The position numbers were made by a program, and so were the translations under genes. A DNA stretch of 64,000 nt, from positions 3,844,001-3,908,000 of the forward strand of contig CM082582.2 of assembly GCA_040954595.2 (NCBI GenBank), read 5' to 3'. Under the pieces are notes generated by a model. The model worked only from the letters and a program-made list of their open reading frames with translations. It was not told where the DNA came from and did not search any database. Positions 15,401-29,192 of the stretch are shown here, piece by piece (within the stretch, counting starts at the first letter, position 1; the number at the start of each line of letters is the position of its first letter). The DNA is from Balanoglossus misakiensis. Lineage: Eukaryota; Hemichordata.

Positions 15401-18400
15401 AATCTGGATAAAGTAGCATTTTGGAGCATAGATGTTGAGCCCTGGGCAAAAGGCATTCAAGACCCTTGGAATAAATGAGCAAGAAAATATTGAAAATTTA
15501 AATCATGTCGACCGCTAGCAGACAATTTCTGTTGCAGAGCTAATGATCAATATTAAAGCAGAAACAGGTCAGAAGCGACACTGATGACCTCAATGATATC
15601 TCTACACAACACCTTCTCAAAATTCAAATTTTACATTTGGAATTAGAATTTTGATAGTGTGAATGTTCATTTTTTCCAGATACTTTTGCTGGGAACTTCC
15701 GTCAGTATCTCACTCACAACTGACCTTATGTGATTTGGCTTCTAAATTATGGTTGCACTATATAGTCGCAATGCAATTACTTCTGTGGATGACATAAAAA
15801 TTGTGGCCATATTTAATTAGAGGAAGCAGCGCCCTGCAGTAAAACTACAGATTTGCCGCTGTCTCTCTGGAACAAACAACAAAACTCAGCGGGACTGACT
15901 GACATGTCACGTCATTTGGACAGCCAACTTGAAGATTTAAAACAACATGACTTCAGTTCAATGAAACTGTCTACTATGCCAACCAAAAAAGGGGGGAAAA
16001 CATAAGAGGTCATGGACAGTGCTACCAATTCATCAACCTGTACAGTAATTACGCCCAAAGAATTTGCATGCTGAAGAGTCCACAGAAATGCAAAAATACA
16101 TTGACAGAGGACAAACAAAAATCTTGTAGTGTCTACTCTCAAATTACTAGATATGGCAGTGGTTGCAATGGTTACCATTGTCTATACAAGTTTTGGATGC
16201 AACACTAAACTTGACATCAAATTCACTTCTTTCCTAGATGACAGTCAGGAATAGTTTGCCCTTTTCGTGGCACTAAAACACTCAAAATGAAAGATAATAG
16301 TTTTGGAGGCAGCAATCTGGTCTTGTTTGGTTATCATGATGGCATTACAGTTCCATGCTGTGCTGCGGTGTTGTGTAGTGTTCCCTCTTGGCATATATAC
16401 CACAAATGTTACTTGCACAACAAATACTCCAAGTAATGTCCTCGCTGCAGATCCCCTTGCAAAATCACAGCCATGACAAATGAATGCAGCTCTGAGAGAA
16501 CTTTTCTGCCAATTTTTTAAAAACTGGAAGAGTTATGCCGTTCATTAAATATGTAAATCTGCAGTTTATTGATCAAAACTTGAAAAGTATCTATAAATAC
16601 AGCATAATTCGTTTGAAAACGATATTTCTGGTGAGTGTCGTTAAAAATAAAGTGCAGGAACTCTGGATTTATAATGCTTTGTGCCAAGTTGGAGTTAATG
16701 GTTCCCCTCCAGATGGAAAAAATACAACATGACCATTTGTGACATCTATGGGCCATATCACATCATACTGCAAAACAAACTGACATTGCACATGTACCAA
16801 GTCTGAATGATATTGGTTGTAGAATGTCCGAGTAATGGGTCTAGTTGGACACACACCTGGCTGAATGGAACTCAGTTCATAAAGTCCTTTATCCGGGGAG
16901 ACTAACAAAATTAGGGAATGTGGCTGCGTCTTTAGGAATGGCATGGTATGGGTCTGTATCTTATTCTAATGCAATGGAAATCATGAAAACTTTTTTATTT
17001 TGATTGATTTTGGAAATCGCCCTTAGCAACCGTTGCTAAGCAATTTGAATCTTTTGGTATCACCGTAAAAAGGACTCAGTGCAGGAATGTCTGAGTAACT
17101 GCTCTGAACGGACAGGCAGATGGATGGACAGACTGAATTCTAACTTCTAAGGTCTGCAGACATACATTTCATCACTCAAGATGCAGTCAAATAGACAGGG
17201 TCATGGTTGGTTCTTTTTATGAGATCGACTTTCACAGGTGAAATAATTACATGAACCATGCACATTTTTTAACCTCATGGATGACTGCTCAACACTGCCA
17301 TTTTTAATCTATTCGTACTAATAAACACATGTGCATGATAAGGAAATGACAACAGCCTTGACCATTCGATTGGGTCAAGTAAGAATAACTTTCTAAACTA
17401 TCACTGGAAATCAGCATCCTGTCCATTTAAATGTGAGTATCATCTGTATGCCTTTTTCTCATATAGATCATTCACAAAACGTATTTGGATAAAACAATAG
17501 CAAATCGCTTTAGGCCAGATACCAATGTCAACATTTCCAATTAATCAGTAAATAAAACAGACACATGGTAAAAGTTGTACCCATAAGGATAGCTGTTGGT
17601 TGTTTTCACTGTCATTTGTGTTGTGTCAGTGTTAAACTTGGAAATGATGCTCATTAAAAGCTGATTATAAAATCTGACACAAACAAGTGCTAAAAAAAAT
17701 TTAAAGTAAAAAAAAATGTCACCATAATCAGAATTATTCCCTAAGTTGACCAGTCATTTATTCATTTTTTTATTCATACAAAATAGAATGGGTCAATACA
17801 AATTAGTGAACAGGATATGTGGCGAAAAGGGACAGAGGACGTACACATTTGGAGATTAGGGATGAAAAACTTATTAAATTAAAGTCAAACAAAGCACAAG
17901 ACAATATTGTTACCTTAAATATAGAAGTATGCTGTTTAATATCAATGTGTGTGAGACAGGAAAAGAATAATGACAGTTCATGAAAGAAGTTGAAAAGCAA
18001 CACATCCACTTTTCTGGATCTAAAATCGACCAATCTGGTCCTACTATCATTCCAGCACACCTGGAATGCAAGGAGGGTTGGTTAAATCACAAAATGCACT
18101 TGATACTTCTTTTTTGACGCCAAATGCTCTCGTTTACTTACATTTATTGGCAAAGTGCCTCTTCTTTCCCTAATATTGGAACATTTTCTGCAAAAATGTC
18201 CAATGACAGAGTTGTCTCTAGGTTGCAAAAGTCTAAAAATACAAATATATAAAACACCATATCAAACAGTACCATCACAACATGGGAATTTAATTAATGA
18301 AATCTATCATCGAATTGAAAAAAACAACAACATAAGGATCAAGACTGAATATCAGCATTTTGAAATAGCAGTGATATTACCACTGAAGTAGCAGTGACTG

Positions 18401-21194
18401 TATTATCAATATTCAAATGAATATAAAAAGTGCACAGTTATCACAAAAATAAATAAATGACATGATATTCTGTTAGGTTTGGAAAGAGGAATGTACTGAA
18501 CACTAAGAACCAAGAGACACCACTCATGTGATTAAAACTACAATGTTAAGGAGAAACAAGAGGGTGGCAGAGAGACCTTGCCTGTTACTGACAGTTTAGT
18601 GCTTAGAGGTGAACATGGAGGAAATACTGACACAATAGTCAAGAGATATGGTGCAGCAGAATGCGAAGTCATCTACAAACAGAAAAACAGTCACTAAACA
18701 TCCACATTGTATGATCTCTACAACAGGGAAGGTAAATCAAATTTGTCAGTTACAAAGACATACATGTACTAAATATGATAGTTGAGTTGAGAGACAGAAA
18801 AAAAGAGGAAAATTTAGGGAAGAATCCTGGGGTCAGAGAGGCAATGCTGAAATCTGACACGTAATCAATATGAAAGATTGGAGATAAAGCCTGAATGGAT
18901 CTCAGTCTAGCTAGCCAATGCAAATGAATAAATATGGCGTGTGCAAACTAAACAACATCAATTAAAACCGTCGCATTTATGAAAGAACATACCATGTCAG
19001 AAATGTCGTGCTTTCTGACTGCATTTGTTTGAAATTGTTATAGTCAATATAAATGTACAACTGTTTACAATGTACCTGCTAAATATTAATTTATCGGTCA
19101 TATTCTCAATATTTTAGATTACCCAGTCTAGCTGCCTGTACTATTGTTTAGCCTCTCTGGCTAAAACTCTGATAAAAAAATCAAATATTCAATCACCCAA
19201 TGTTAAAGAAACATCTGTATAAATGACACGTATAATATTGCATCTCACAGAAAGACTATTATTGTCTGCTGGCGAAATTAACAAAGAAATTAATTTCAGA
19301 GCATTTGCATAGCTGGCTGGTATGTTAATTGCATCAGTACACACACAACACATTGCTGAAGGAGTGGTCTCTTTCTGATGGTATCAAATATTTGTTAAAC
19401 AGCTTGCATTGAATCTTTTATCATATATTGTAATATTCACGTGACATGCATGACAATGTGCTGGTGAAAATATATATATGCAAATGAACTTTCTGTGGCT
19501 CCTATAAGCATGTACACACATTATACATTGGGATTTTTTCTGATTTTCACTGGGAATGGTATGCCATTTCTGGCCTAACAGCAGGATTGCTTTTCAATGC
19601 GAGGCCATGTTTGTGTTAATTTCCAGCCACTGAAATTGATACTCAAGTGTGGGTACTTGTTACATTTCACAAATGCTGGAATGTACTAAGAGCATCGTAT
19701 TGACCCCAGTTTCGAGGTCATCTATCCCAGTTGATTTGCATACCATATGTGCTGTCTACATCCTCCATGCATAACTTTGATATAAACACTTTCAAATAAG
19801 TAACTTTACAGTTGTTTAGACTGGTGGATATTCTCAAGTGCGCTGGTTTTAGCAATGTAAACAGTGTTAGTGCAGTTTTAATCTAACGCATCTCTCTGTT
19901 TCAGCAGATACATCTACAGCTGGAAAAAGTGATTTGTGAAAAGTCACATGAGGACATCAGCTTTCAATTAATGTTATTCAGGTGCCAATAGTTGTTATGT
20001 AAGCGACTCTGCAAACATTTAATGCTGTGAGTCATCCTTTCAAAGAAGGCATGTGTGTGGTTTGGATCCCAGCCAATCCAGTGTCACTAGATCACTGCAG
20101 GTCAACTGACCACACAGGCATTGTTCTCTATGTAAAACAGCCATCCTTGTTTAGAAACAGTTAAATTATCTCCATTCACGCCATGCACTTACTGTATTCA
20201 GCTAAATGCAAATTTCAATTAGCACCTAGATGTCTTATCAATCCTATTGTTTTTTGCAAACAAGGGATATGCATATCAATGAGACAAACGGCTGTCTGCT
20301 AAATGCAAACAACCGGCGTCGATCCTTTGTATCAACAAAGGTTACATAACACATCCACAACCAATTGAACCCTGGAAAACAAGACCGCTATAAAATTCTC
20401 GCTACTGAAACACGTCGCTACTAGCTACTGGCGGAGAAGGAATTCCATATCTCTGAGTTCGATGGAAGCTTTTGAAATAAAAACAGGTGAACCTTCACCA
20501 AACCACATTGCACTCACAGCATTAAAACATGCACAGGTTTGGGAAAGGTGCTAATATTTCAAAGCTCATTTATGCATATTATTTGGACGGTGGCAATGAC
20601 TGAATATTGTAAACACTCACCCAACTGCTCTGCAAGGTTGTCGACTTTCTGCAAGGCCTCGGCAACGTTGCCATCTTTATCAACAATCAGTTCAATCTCC
20701 CCTACCCGGTAGCCGAAGTCGGTCTCGTCTAGATCTATTCGGAACCCCCCGTCCAAACTGTACGATCGCCTATCTGTTTTGAAGGTAGCAAATGCTTTTA
20801 GATCATGCTTCTTCACGAATTCTGCCATACGATCAGGGTTTTCGCCATCGCAATCACTTGTTGTAGTCGCATCGGTTTTCAAAATGGCAGACAGCTTCTG
20901 CAAGATCTCGTCGGTAGCACTAGTTTCGGCGTACTGTGCAGTCTTGCTGTCGGTATTACGCTGTTCTGGGGGCGATTTTAACTCCCACTGACCTTCTCTC
21001 TGTCGTAACCAGTGATCTGTCAGAGTCAGTTCATAGGTGTCGGTATCGTAGTACGAGTCGTTGAACGACTTCTGCTGCAAACACAAGGCCCCATGTTCTT
21101 GTAGTTTCCTCTCACTGTCCTCTGTCACACCGAATTTTCTCTCAACTTCGATCACACTTGCCGATTTCGATTCAATTTCACCTGCCTCGGACAT
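12332..21194 (-). CDS. THTPA: Thiamine triphosphatase (CYTH family), two coding exons
   Basis: Joining 21,194-20,621 and 12,441-12,332 gives 227 residues, against about 230 in human THTPA. The enzyme hydrolyses thiamine triphosphate to the diphosphate in the cytosol, using Mg2+. The CYTH signature ExExK is at residues 16-20 (EVERK). The strand with DSYYDT (46-51), the HWLRQRE basic cluster (61-67) and WELK (70-73) follow, then FKTDRRS (138-144), RIDLDETDFGYRVGEIE (152-168) and a C-terminal helix PGKMDAYLLKYNPAHYAQLL. These acidic and basic residues line the triphosphate tunnel in this family. The start is fixed by an in-frame TGA 24 bases upstream (21,216-21,218). Exon 1 ends in phase 1 and exon 2 supplies the other two bases of Gly192, so the frame joins exactly. 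The gene is head to head with the ZFHX gene. Confidence 0.93.
12442..20620 (-). other. THTPA: THTPA intron 1 (8.2 kb)
   Basis: This intron is bounded by a GTGAGT donor at 20,620 and a pyrimidine-rich TTTTCAG acceptor ending at 12,442. It contains no recognisable exon on either strand. It holds exact POU octamers at 16,062, 18,918, 19,303, 19,478, 19,734 and 20,206, and a short dispersed palindromic element at about 16,991-17,045. The length is large for a 227-residue enzyme gene and leaves room for regulatory elements of the neighbouring developmental gene. Confidence 0.85.
16991..17045 (+). repeat. Short dispersed palindromic element, copy A
   Basis: A T-rich lead-in with GATTGATTTTGGAAATC is followed by the inverted repeat CTTAGCAAC-C-GTTGCTAAG. 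A diverged copy in the opposite orientation lies in RPL14 intron 4 (about 62,255-62,310), sharing the lead-in, the hairpin and the flanking base order over roughly 45 bases. It is probably a MITE- or SINE-derived fragment. The family is not identified. Confidence 0.6.
20621..21194 (-). CDS. THTPA: THTPA coding exon 1
   Basis: The exon carries 191 codons plus one base and ends at a consensus donor, TTGG|GTGAGTG, read on the minus strand. The open frame runs on to 20,559, but the last 19 residues of that run-on are intron, not enzyme: family similarity stops at EQLG and resumes in exon 2. Confidence 0.93.
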
Positions 21195-22960
21195 TATGGA
21201 ATCTCGGACGGTTGCTCAAATGCTATTTTGACGACTTAAAATTGTAATATTCGAGTGTAAATCGAGTAATACTTTGCTATATTTACATGTCTTAATTGGG
21301 GCCAAGCATAGACAAGCGATTCCGTGTAACCCGCCATAATTACGTCACTTCCTCTGCCCTTGACCTGTCAGCGTGTTGATTTGCATTTCGCTAATTACTG
21401 CGACTGGGAAAGATTTCCAAGCTTCGCGTTCAGCGAGTTCCTTTGGTTGATTTGGTTCGGTGAGTGAGATACCGATAAGTTCATACCGACGCAGTCAGGC
21501 ACTGGTTAGTGATAGGTAAGCGTGGTTTCCTCACGTACTGGTATGCCGACTTTTCAGGTCATCTGAGTCACGTGACTTGTAAATCGTCTGGGAGACAGAT
21601 TCCCGCGGATTTTACAAAATCATAGGTACAAATCACTGCCGGCTATCAAAATAGTGGCGGCAGGCCAATGGAAAACAAGTGTTCAAAGTGTTTTAGGGGA
21701 CTTGAATTAGTTATACCATACTTTAACAAGACGGAAATGGGTGGGAAAATCAGGCGCGAGACAGGCTATATGCAAATAAGGTCTGAAAGCAGTCACGTGG
21801 CCAATTTGATTTGACGCGGTTTTTCTGGCGTAAAGTTAGCGAATCTTCCATAAAAAGTTGTGCGTACTCAAAAAGAGTGTTTAAGAAAGTATTTTAAGTG
21901 AGATTTTGAGTATTCTATTGTAGAATTTCACAGCGCCAACGACATATCTAAGGGTGGGAATTTATGTTAATGAGATGTAAATTGTCTTTCGCTTATTACG
22001 CATGCCCATTGATGCCTTCCAGCCATTTTGGAATAATTAGCAAAATAATAATATCGAATTTTCATTTGGTTATTTTTAGCTCTTTATTTTTCACCTAGCA
22101 TTTGTTGTTGGAGTCGGCGATTTCCCAGTTCTTATATTCCATGTGACCTCCGGTTCGTCAAGCGGCGGAAAGTTCTCCGAATCACGGTGTGCGGAGCTCC
22201 AAAACAGTGAGTTTTCTTAGTGTAGTTCGTGTCGAATCTTGATGGGTAGTTTTTAATTGCGACGTGTTGTGGCCCGCCGTTAATTACGAGCGTCTCTATA
22301 ATCATAATTAGTCGTCGGTTTTCATTGTCTGCGCCCCGTTTTCGGCGTTGCAGACATCGAAATTCGACGACTTGTTCTTTCGACAAAGTTTCTGTGTTTT
22401 TCTTGGATTGTATTTCTCCGAGTAACATGTGTAAAATGTGACCCGAGCTGTCTCGTCCTCTTGACATAAATGTTTCACCTGAAACCCGTGTCAGTGGCGT
22501 TTCCGAACCGCTGCTGCCAGTGTCTGGCCCTGCTGTTCCTGCGAGCTTTTGTGTTCGTGAAATTTTAATGTCTGTGAGCGTTGTTGAATATTGTGCCGTG
22601 GTTGTGACTATGTTTCCCCGTGCGTTTGTAGCGTTACATCGAGGGGGTTTAAGTTCGGGATTTATTTTTGTCTGTTTTGATTGAGATGTTTTTTTGTGAA
22701 GTGCAAAGAGGCTTTGATATTCTTTTCGGTGTGGTGTGGTGTCGCCGAGATGTTAGCGCCCCACTCAACCGCAAGAATGTCTCGACTCCCGTCAATCGGC
22801 GAATTTGCATCGGCGTCATTGTTTCGAAATTGCCGATAGTTTGACAAGATTTCTTGAAGAAATTGACATCGCGCCTCGAAATAGTCACTTCCGTATATCG
22901 TCTTACGCGAAAGGGTTGACGGATTACAATTCGCCCGTTTTTGTGGACACGTTTGTATGT
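20640..22960. promoter_or_regulatory. CpG-rich divergent promoter region of THTPA and ZFHX
   Basis: CpG dinucleotides are frequent from THTPA exon 1 to about 22.96 kb and scarce on both sides, which is typical of an unmethylated promoter. The THTPA start codon lies inside it at 21,194. On the plus strand two consensus splice donors, TCG|GTGAGT after 21,459 and ATAG|GTAAGC after 21,515, could end a non-coding first exon of the rightward ZFHX transcript. A CCAAT motif is at about 21,665, and octamers are at 21,379, 21,770 and 22,803. No TATA box stands out. Open frames here (for example 22,132-22,467 on the minus strand) do not resemble known proteins. Confidence 0.6.
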
Positions 22961-25900
22961 TTTCGAGGACAAGTGATTAAACCTGGGTGCATCAATCATC
23001 ATGAAATTTTTTACGCCTTAAATTTTTAATCAGTTTAATGCATTCTCTTTGCATATTGTAGAAATAAAACGCGTGTTAATTTCAAAAAATTATTCAAGCG
23101 GAATTTTTACTCCTGATTTTATACCATGTAGTTTTCTCCAGTGATACCACCTTGGGAACACTATAAATCACAGCATGGGGAATGACCTTGTGTTTTTGTG
23201 AAATGATATAGCTTCTGAGGTAGCGCTGTGAGAAGAGGCGTTAGATGCAACGCTCAATAATTAATTTTTGGTCTCTCCATTTTGATTGACCTCCCTCATT
23301 ATATTCAGCTGCATTTTATATCTGTTTCATTACGCTTGCTGGCTACACCTTTATGCCTCGGTTTTTACATAATACCTCCGGGACTGACGATACTGAAATA
23401 TTGATGGGCATATTATTTCCATGAACATGCGTGCCCTGCCAACCCTACCACAGGCATCTGAGCCAAGAAATACTTGAAGTTGCAGTGAGACCAACTGTTA
23501 GCTACTAGTACTGCAAGGTAGAGACAGAACAGTGATAAACATATTGTTTTTTGCTGTGAGTTGTGTTCCTAACTACATTTGAGATCAATGTAACACATGA
23601 GTGATCTGACTCGATCAGACTAACTTGTAGCTCAGTAGTGACTTACAGTGATTGCACATCATAAAATGTGAGTGGCTTCTGATGGGGTTGGATTGGCCAT
23701 ATAGTGGGCATTATCTCTGCATCAGACATTGTGCCATGCCTGAAACAGCCCAACGGACAAAATTTGTGTGAACTACTCTGCTCCGAGATGATTTGGCGGT
23801 GTACCTATGGTACTTGACTCCGGTGTTTGGAATCCATCAATGAGGAACACACACCAGACAGCTATCTCATCAGTTTCCAACAGTAGGTTTTGTTTGATAT
23901 GCCCTGCTATGACTACGACGCCAGAAAAGTTTAACCCCTTCAGAAGAAACAGGTTTACACTTCCTTTCACTATTTTACAAATGGTGCAGTACACTGTTAA
24001 ACAATATGTTACTACATGTGGTCAGTGTACTTGAACAATGATCACACTTCTGTGCAAGTTTTATTGCAGATACCTTAAAATGCAAATTTTGTGTACACAG
24101 TGGTACATTTTTCCTGTACAAATTAAAACCTAGTGATAAGGAAAGTATGGAACTAGATAATACATCATTGAAAAAAATGCTTGATTTAGTCATATTTTTC
24201 ATTTAGATATATGATTAGTGAAGGAAATGTGTTACATATTTTTGTAATTGATACCTTAAATCTTTATGGCCAAATATGTAATTCTGATTCCATTTGGAAA
24301 AAAAATTCCCATTCCCTCCTGCTCTCTATCATCGAAGGTGTCGCTGTTGATGCCACCCAGTGAAATATAAAACACATTCCATGCAGTGATACTATCACAA
24401 TTTTAAATTGAAACTCAGTGGCAGGCAAGTTTCATCTCAATTTTTGACCCCAGCAATATATCATATTTTATTGCTATGAGTGCAATATTTGCTGATTGCT
24501 TTGTTACATCAGGGTAATACTGATGGACATTTTTTCATGAGAAGCTGTCATTTATACTTGACTGACTTGTTTGATGAACCATGAGCAAGGGTGACCTTAT
24601 CATATGATATCCCACTAAAGCTACCAGCAGTGCTGTATGAAGGCTGCACTCTTGTGTATACTCCGATCAGTTCTCATGCATGGCTGAATTCAACGTCTAT
24701 TTGCCTGGCACACATAAGTGCATTGATTTCCGACTTGGATCTTATGTAATGGACAAGTTTTTTGCTCTGCAATATAGTGAAAAAAGTGCAAATTTTGTAG
24801 CTGGAGCGCAGTTATGTAACAGCAGTACAGTTATATTAATGTTAGAAGTAACACAGATAGCAAACCTGAGCAGGATATGGAATTGATATTCAAATAGGAG
24901 TAAGATAGCAGTGATTTTGGAGCCTGTAAAAAAACTTAATTCCTGTGAATCCATGGCCTCATAGATACTGTATGGATGTTTTGTAAACAAGTTTGAAGGA
25001 AAAAATGGACCGAAAATGGTTTAGTGACTTGGAAGAAACCTGAGATGACATGGACTATGCCATTTCCACTGGAGACAGTGGTGTGATTTTTATTATGATT
25101 ATGTCTCGGGCACAGCGGTTAATTAAAGAAAGAATACTTGAGGTCAGTTGCCAACCAGATCTGGTAATTGAAGAACCATATGTGCTAGGGCCACTGGCCA
25201 GTGTCAGGAAGAATATGTATACAAATCTTAAAAACATTAAACAATAGTGCAACTCTAAAGGAATTCTTGTTAACTGCATTCCGTGCTATTCAGGCAGGTA
25301 GAGCCCGCTTTAGGCAGTCGCATACAACTTCTTTAAGTAATTCCCTGAAGCTATTCAGTTTAGTAAATCCGAAAGCAGACCTGTAAAACGTTTAAAAGGA
25401 GGGGATGGGAAAAGGCAAGTTGTAAATCAATGAATAAAGGAACAACGGGAGGATACAGGCCATGCAAACTCAAGTGTTTATGTGAAAGCAAATATGTACC
25501 AAGTCATGCCACTTTTTTTATTCTATTTGATTTTCTTTGGCTGTGTTTGCTTTTAATTTGTCAAACACTGCCAAGAATTAAGCTTTATCAAGAAGGATTA
25601 ATGAGTAAACATCTCGAGATGATGCAATGCACAGGTGTGAATGCAGAGTCTGGCTTTTGGAAATTAAAACTGGGGTTGGTTGACATTAGAGAATGTCAGA
25701 TGACAAGACATTTTCCACCCAACCGATCAACTTTCTCAATTTAGTCCAATGAACTTGTGTATCACCAATGACCTGTAACATAATACTAACTTTTTTTGTG
25801 GTTACTTTAGAGTATTTAAATTTGATACTCAAAGTTTCTCTGTTATATATCTGATGACCTATCATTTCTTGTACTGGGTGTCCAATATGAGAAGTGCTGC

Positions 25901-26801
25901 GGTCATTGCGAAGATTAATTTTAAACAGTTATATTAATTAGTATGTAAAAGTTTTTAAGACATACAGCTTGAGAAAATTTTATAATGTGATAGCAGATCG
26001 GGAACTTGGCTTTTGTTTCATCATAGACACTGCTTTGTTGACTTCTTTTTGGTCCAGACTAGGTTTAGCTGGCATATCATTACACAATACCCAGCACCAG
26101 ACATTGATTTGTAAGCCCAAGATTAACAGGTACATACTTGGCCTGTCTTCTGTTTCCCCCACTGTGTCTTATACCTAACAATGGGGCTAGACAGCGAGAT
26201 ATTCAAATGGTGGCCATGTTTAGTCTGGAAAGCAGGCCTAGCCTGATAAAGTATGCTTGATTAAATCCTTAATTACAATTTCTAATTAACAGAATTAAAA
26301 CCTATTGTTAGCCAGAGAGTCTTTGCAGGGAGAACATTAGCATATTGATCAGACAGGTTGAAAAGTCTGCCGTAACTGTCTGTGATGACTCCTGGCAGTT
26401 AATTTTGTGCAGTGCAGTTTTTTAGCAATTAAAGACAAGGTCATAGGAATGTGGCGTTTTTTTTCTTATCTATGGTAGTAAACTCTGTGGTATCTCCAGC
26501 CCATTGTGCAAAGCATACACAGCGCTTTTTAATCAACAACAAATGGCACAAAATGTTCCACCACTAAAAAAAAAGAAACAAAGACAGGTTGGGCCGATCC
26601 TTGAACCAAGCAACAATTGTCAGTAAAACCCATGGTTGCAAGCTTTGTTTTATGAAAAGAATTAGTAGTGCCCCTTAGTCTTTATAGCAGCTACCTAGGG
26701 CAACAGATTGTGCCTGCATGTATAAACAGCGCTGCTTGTGTGAGCGCCACAAATTGTGCAACTTTGCCAATCACATGATCATACACTGAATAGACAGCCA
26801 G

Positions 26802-26846
26802 AGTTTGGATTATGTTAAAACACGCCAAAGTTTGGATTATGTTAAA
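26802..26846. repeat. Short tandem duplication
   Basis: The 18 bases AGTTTGGATTATGTTAAA occur twice without a mismatch, at 26,802-26,819 and 26,829-26,846, separated by nine bases. This looks like a small local duplication. Confidence 0.85.
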
Positions 26847-28487
26847 GACCGCAATATGCAACTCTTCGACCTTGGCCGGCTTCTCTGTGACTTAGTTTAG
26901 TTAATACCTGTTAAAATAAGCACAATAAATCAAACCAATCCTATATCATGTCAAATTGTTGTAACAAAATGTGAAGTCCGTGAGAATGTAGAAATGTGTG
27001 TAATTCAATTTTGCTGTCTTGTGTTGCACTTACACATATTCAGCACAAAAGAGTATAAGGTAAAGAAAAGGAACAAAAAGTGAAAGAAATAGGTGTATTT
27101 TCTTTATCTTGGGTGAAGCATTCGGTTGTTCTATACGATAACCTCCGGCATGTCTTGTTTGTTTGTGCTTTGATATTTAGAAGAAAGAAGATGACAGTTT
27201 ATTTGTTGAGGTCAGAATTTGACGAGCAAGTCATTTTCAAAATGTAACCCAGCAGAGAATTCACCTTGGAATAGACACCGCTATGTCAAGCCGATGATAA
27301 TCTTGGCCAAATACATTGGCAAGTTAATATATAACCATACGGCAATTCTTAAAGGCAAACTCCACTGGGAACCACTGAAATTACACAGCGTATCATCCGT
27401 AGTTCTATAAATGCATAAGTTAAGCATAAGCTTTCCTGCTTTCATTAGTCTAAATTTGTAAAGTGACTTTACTAACAGCAAGCAGCATGAAATATTCAAG
27501 AGTCTACTGAGGCAAAATGTAGTTTTTGTCTGCGATTGAAGTGACACCTTTTCACAAGTTCCCCGAGTTCCCTTGTTGGCATCTTTTCTTCATTCAGGGG
27601 CGAAAATAGAGCTATCAGCAAATGTAGTTTTCAATTCAGTGTAGTGGTGAGGCATTCTGATACACTGCCATTACAGTGCGTCAGTGCAAATTTTGACACC
27701 ACCATCGCTTTTCACTATTCTCTGTGTGGTGAATACACACACACGGTCAATACATTCCCGCCATTCTTCCTCTGTGCAAACTACTGTTTTTGTTCACACA
27801 CACCCTCTTTTGTTTTTCTAATCCTGTTCTATTTGACTGCTTTTCAGCCTGGATATTATTTTCCTGAGCAGTTATGTTTGTTTGCACTTAATACCCTAGA
27901 CATGATTGAACTCCAACCGTTTGGTCTTAAACCGCAAGCCTGTGGAAATAGCCGGTCAGAGACCATACACTTGATGTCCTTCTTAGTTCATGTCCTCACA
28001 TCACCTTTTGGTCTATCCCTATTTTAGCCATTCCAGCCAAGAGAATACACAATGATCAGATTCATCTTTTCGGCTATGTTTTTTTTTGGCAATGTTTTCG
28101 CGTGTTACTTAGCAAAAGTGCGTTACATCACCGACTGTTTGCATGACCAATTGTGTCTTTTTACATACATTAGCCATGCTAAATGGAATAGTGTGGTTTT
28201 AAGATATCCAAATAGAAGCGTCTTAATGATGCCATTGTGGACCATGTGATTAGTCTGCAGGGAATCTGATAAAGGCTTGCATGGCAGTGCCAGCATTTCT
28301 AATCTTTCCACCACATTTCTACTACTATATATTTGACTTTGAAAAAGTGAAACAAAATCTGTGAACTCGACAACAAATAAGTAACATTTGGGATTTTCAT
28401 GCTGAAGTATCTAATTAGTTTAGTTGGCAGTATGTAAATGACCACGTATCCAGGCATTAGACCAAACATAATCTGCAATTTAATTGC

Positions 28488-29192
28488 ATTTGCATATATG
28501 GAGATACAGACTAGCTAGAGGGTCCTTTTGTTGTTGAGCTAAATTATCCCATTCGCATGCAAATACTAGCAGGATCAATTACTGATTTAATTACCTAAAG
28601 AAACGTTGTCTGCTGTGGAAAAAGCGACTAGGTTTGTCTGCTTTATCAAACAAGAAAAAAAAAACTATGATTCTGTGAGGTTGACAAAAGATGGTCTGAA
28701 TTACTCAGTGGTCCAAGTATCCTGCAGGTCAAGATTTGCTGGCATACCCTCCCCCTGGGTTGTGACTTGGGTCAGGTCCCAAGGGAAGGAACCAGACACT
28801 TGCTCCGCCTACTGTTCAATCTGTTATGAACAGTGATAACATCCTTGATGGCATATTAGGCAAAACAGCCCTTCCTTTGTCACCATTCACAGCAGCTGGG
28901 GCTAATTGCATTTACATATGCAAATTGTCTGCCATTAAGTTCATTTAAGTGGCCTCAAAGCTCCTGAAAAGATGTTTGTGTGGCTGTGAATAAATGAGCT
29001 TAGTCCAATGATATTCATACAATTCCGTAATTGGGGATGGGCCGTAGTTTGCAAAGGCCTTAGTGATTGGGCTAATTGTGAATTTTCATGCATAAAGTGC
29101 CCTTGCTGAAAGCGGGTCATGGGATATGCTGCTACCACAATATGGTCACACAGACAGACAGTTAACAAAAGAAAACTGATTTGCATATGTAA
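28488..29192. promoter_or_regulatory. Cluster of four POU octamers
   Basis: Exact octamers (ATGCAAAT or its reverse complement ATTTGCAT) lie at 28,488-28,495, 28,557-28,564, 28,918-28,925 and 29,179-29,186. The last is followed by the imperfect partner ATGTAAAT, forming a near-palindromic pair of the sort bound by POU dimers. TAATTG homeodomain-type cores lie next to two of them. It is a candidate enhancer, inferred from motif density only. Confidence 0.35.

Noticed and set aside
20559-20620. Continuation of the THTPA open frame past the donor to a stop at 20,559
   Set aside because: It lacks family similarity, and the GTGAGT donor joins in exact phase to a matching exon at 12,441.
22132-23002. 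Minus-strand frames of 111 and 117 codons in the CpG-rich promoter region
   Set aside because: The translations (Arg/Thr-rich) do not resemble a known protein; CpG-rich DNA makes chance frames longer.
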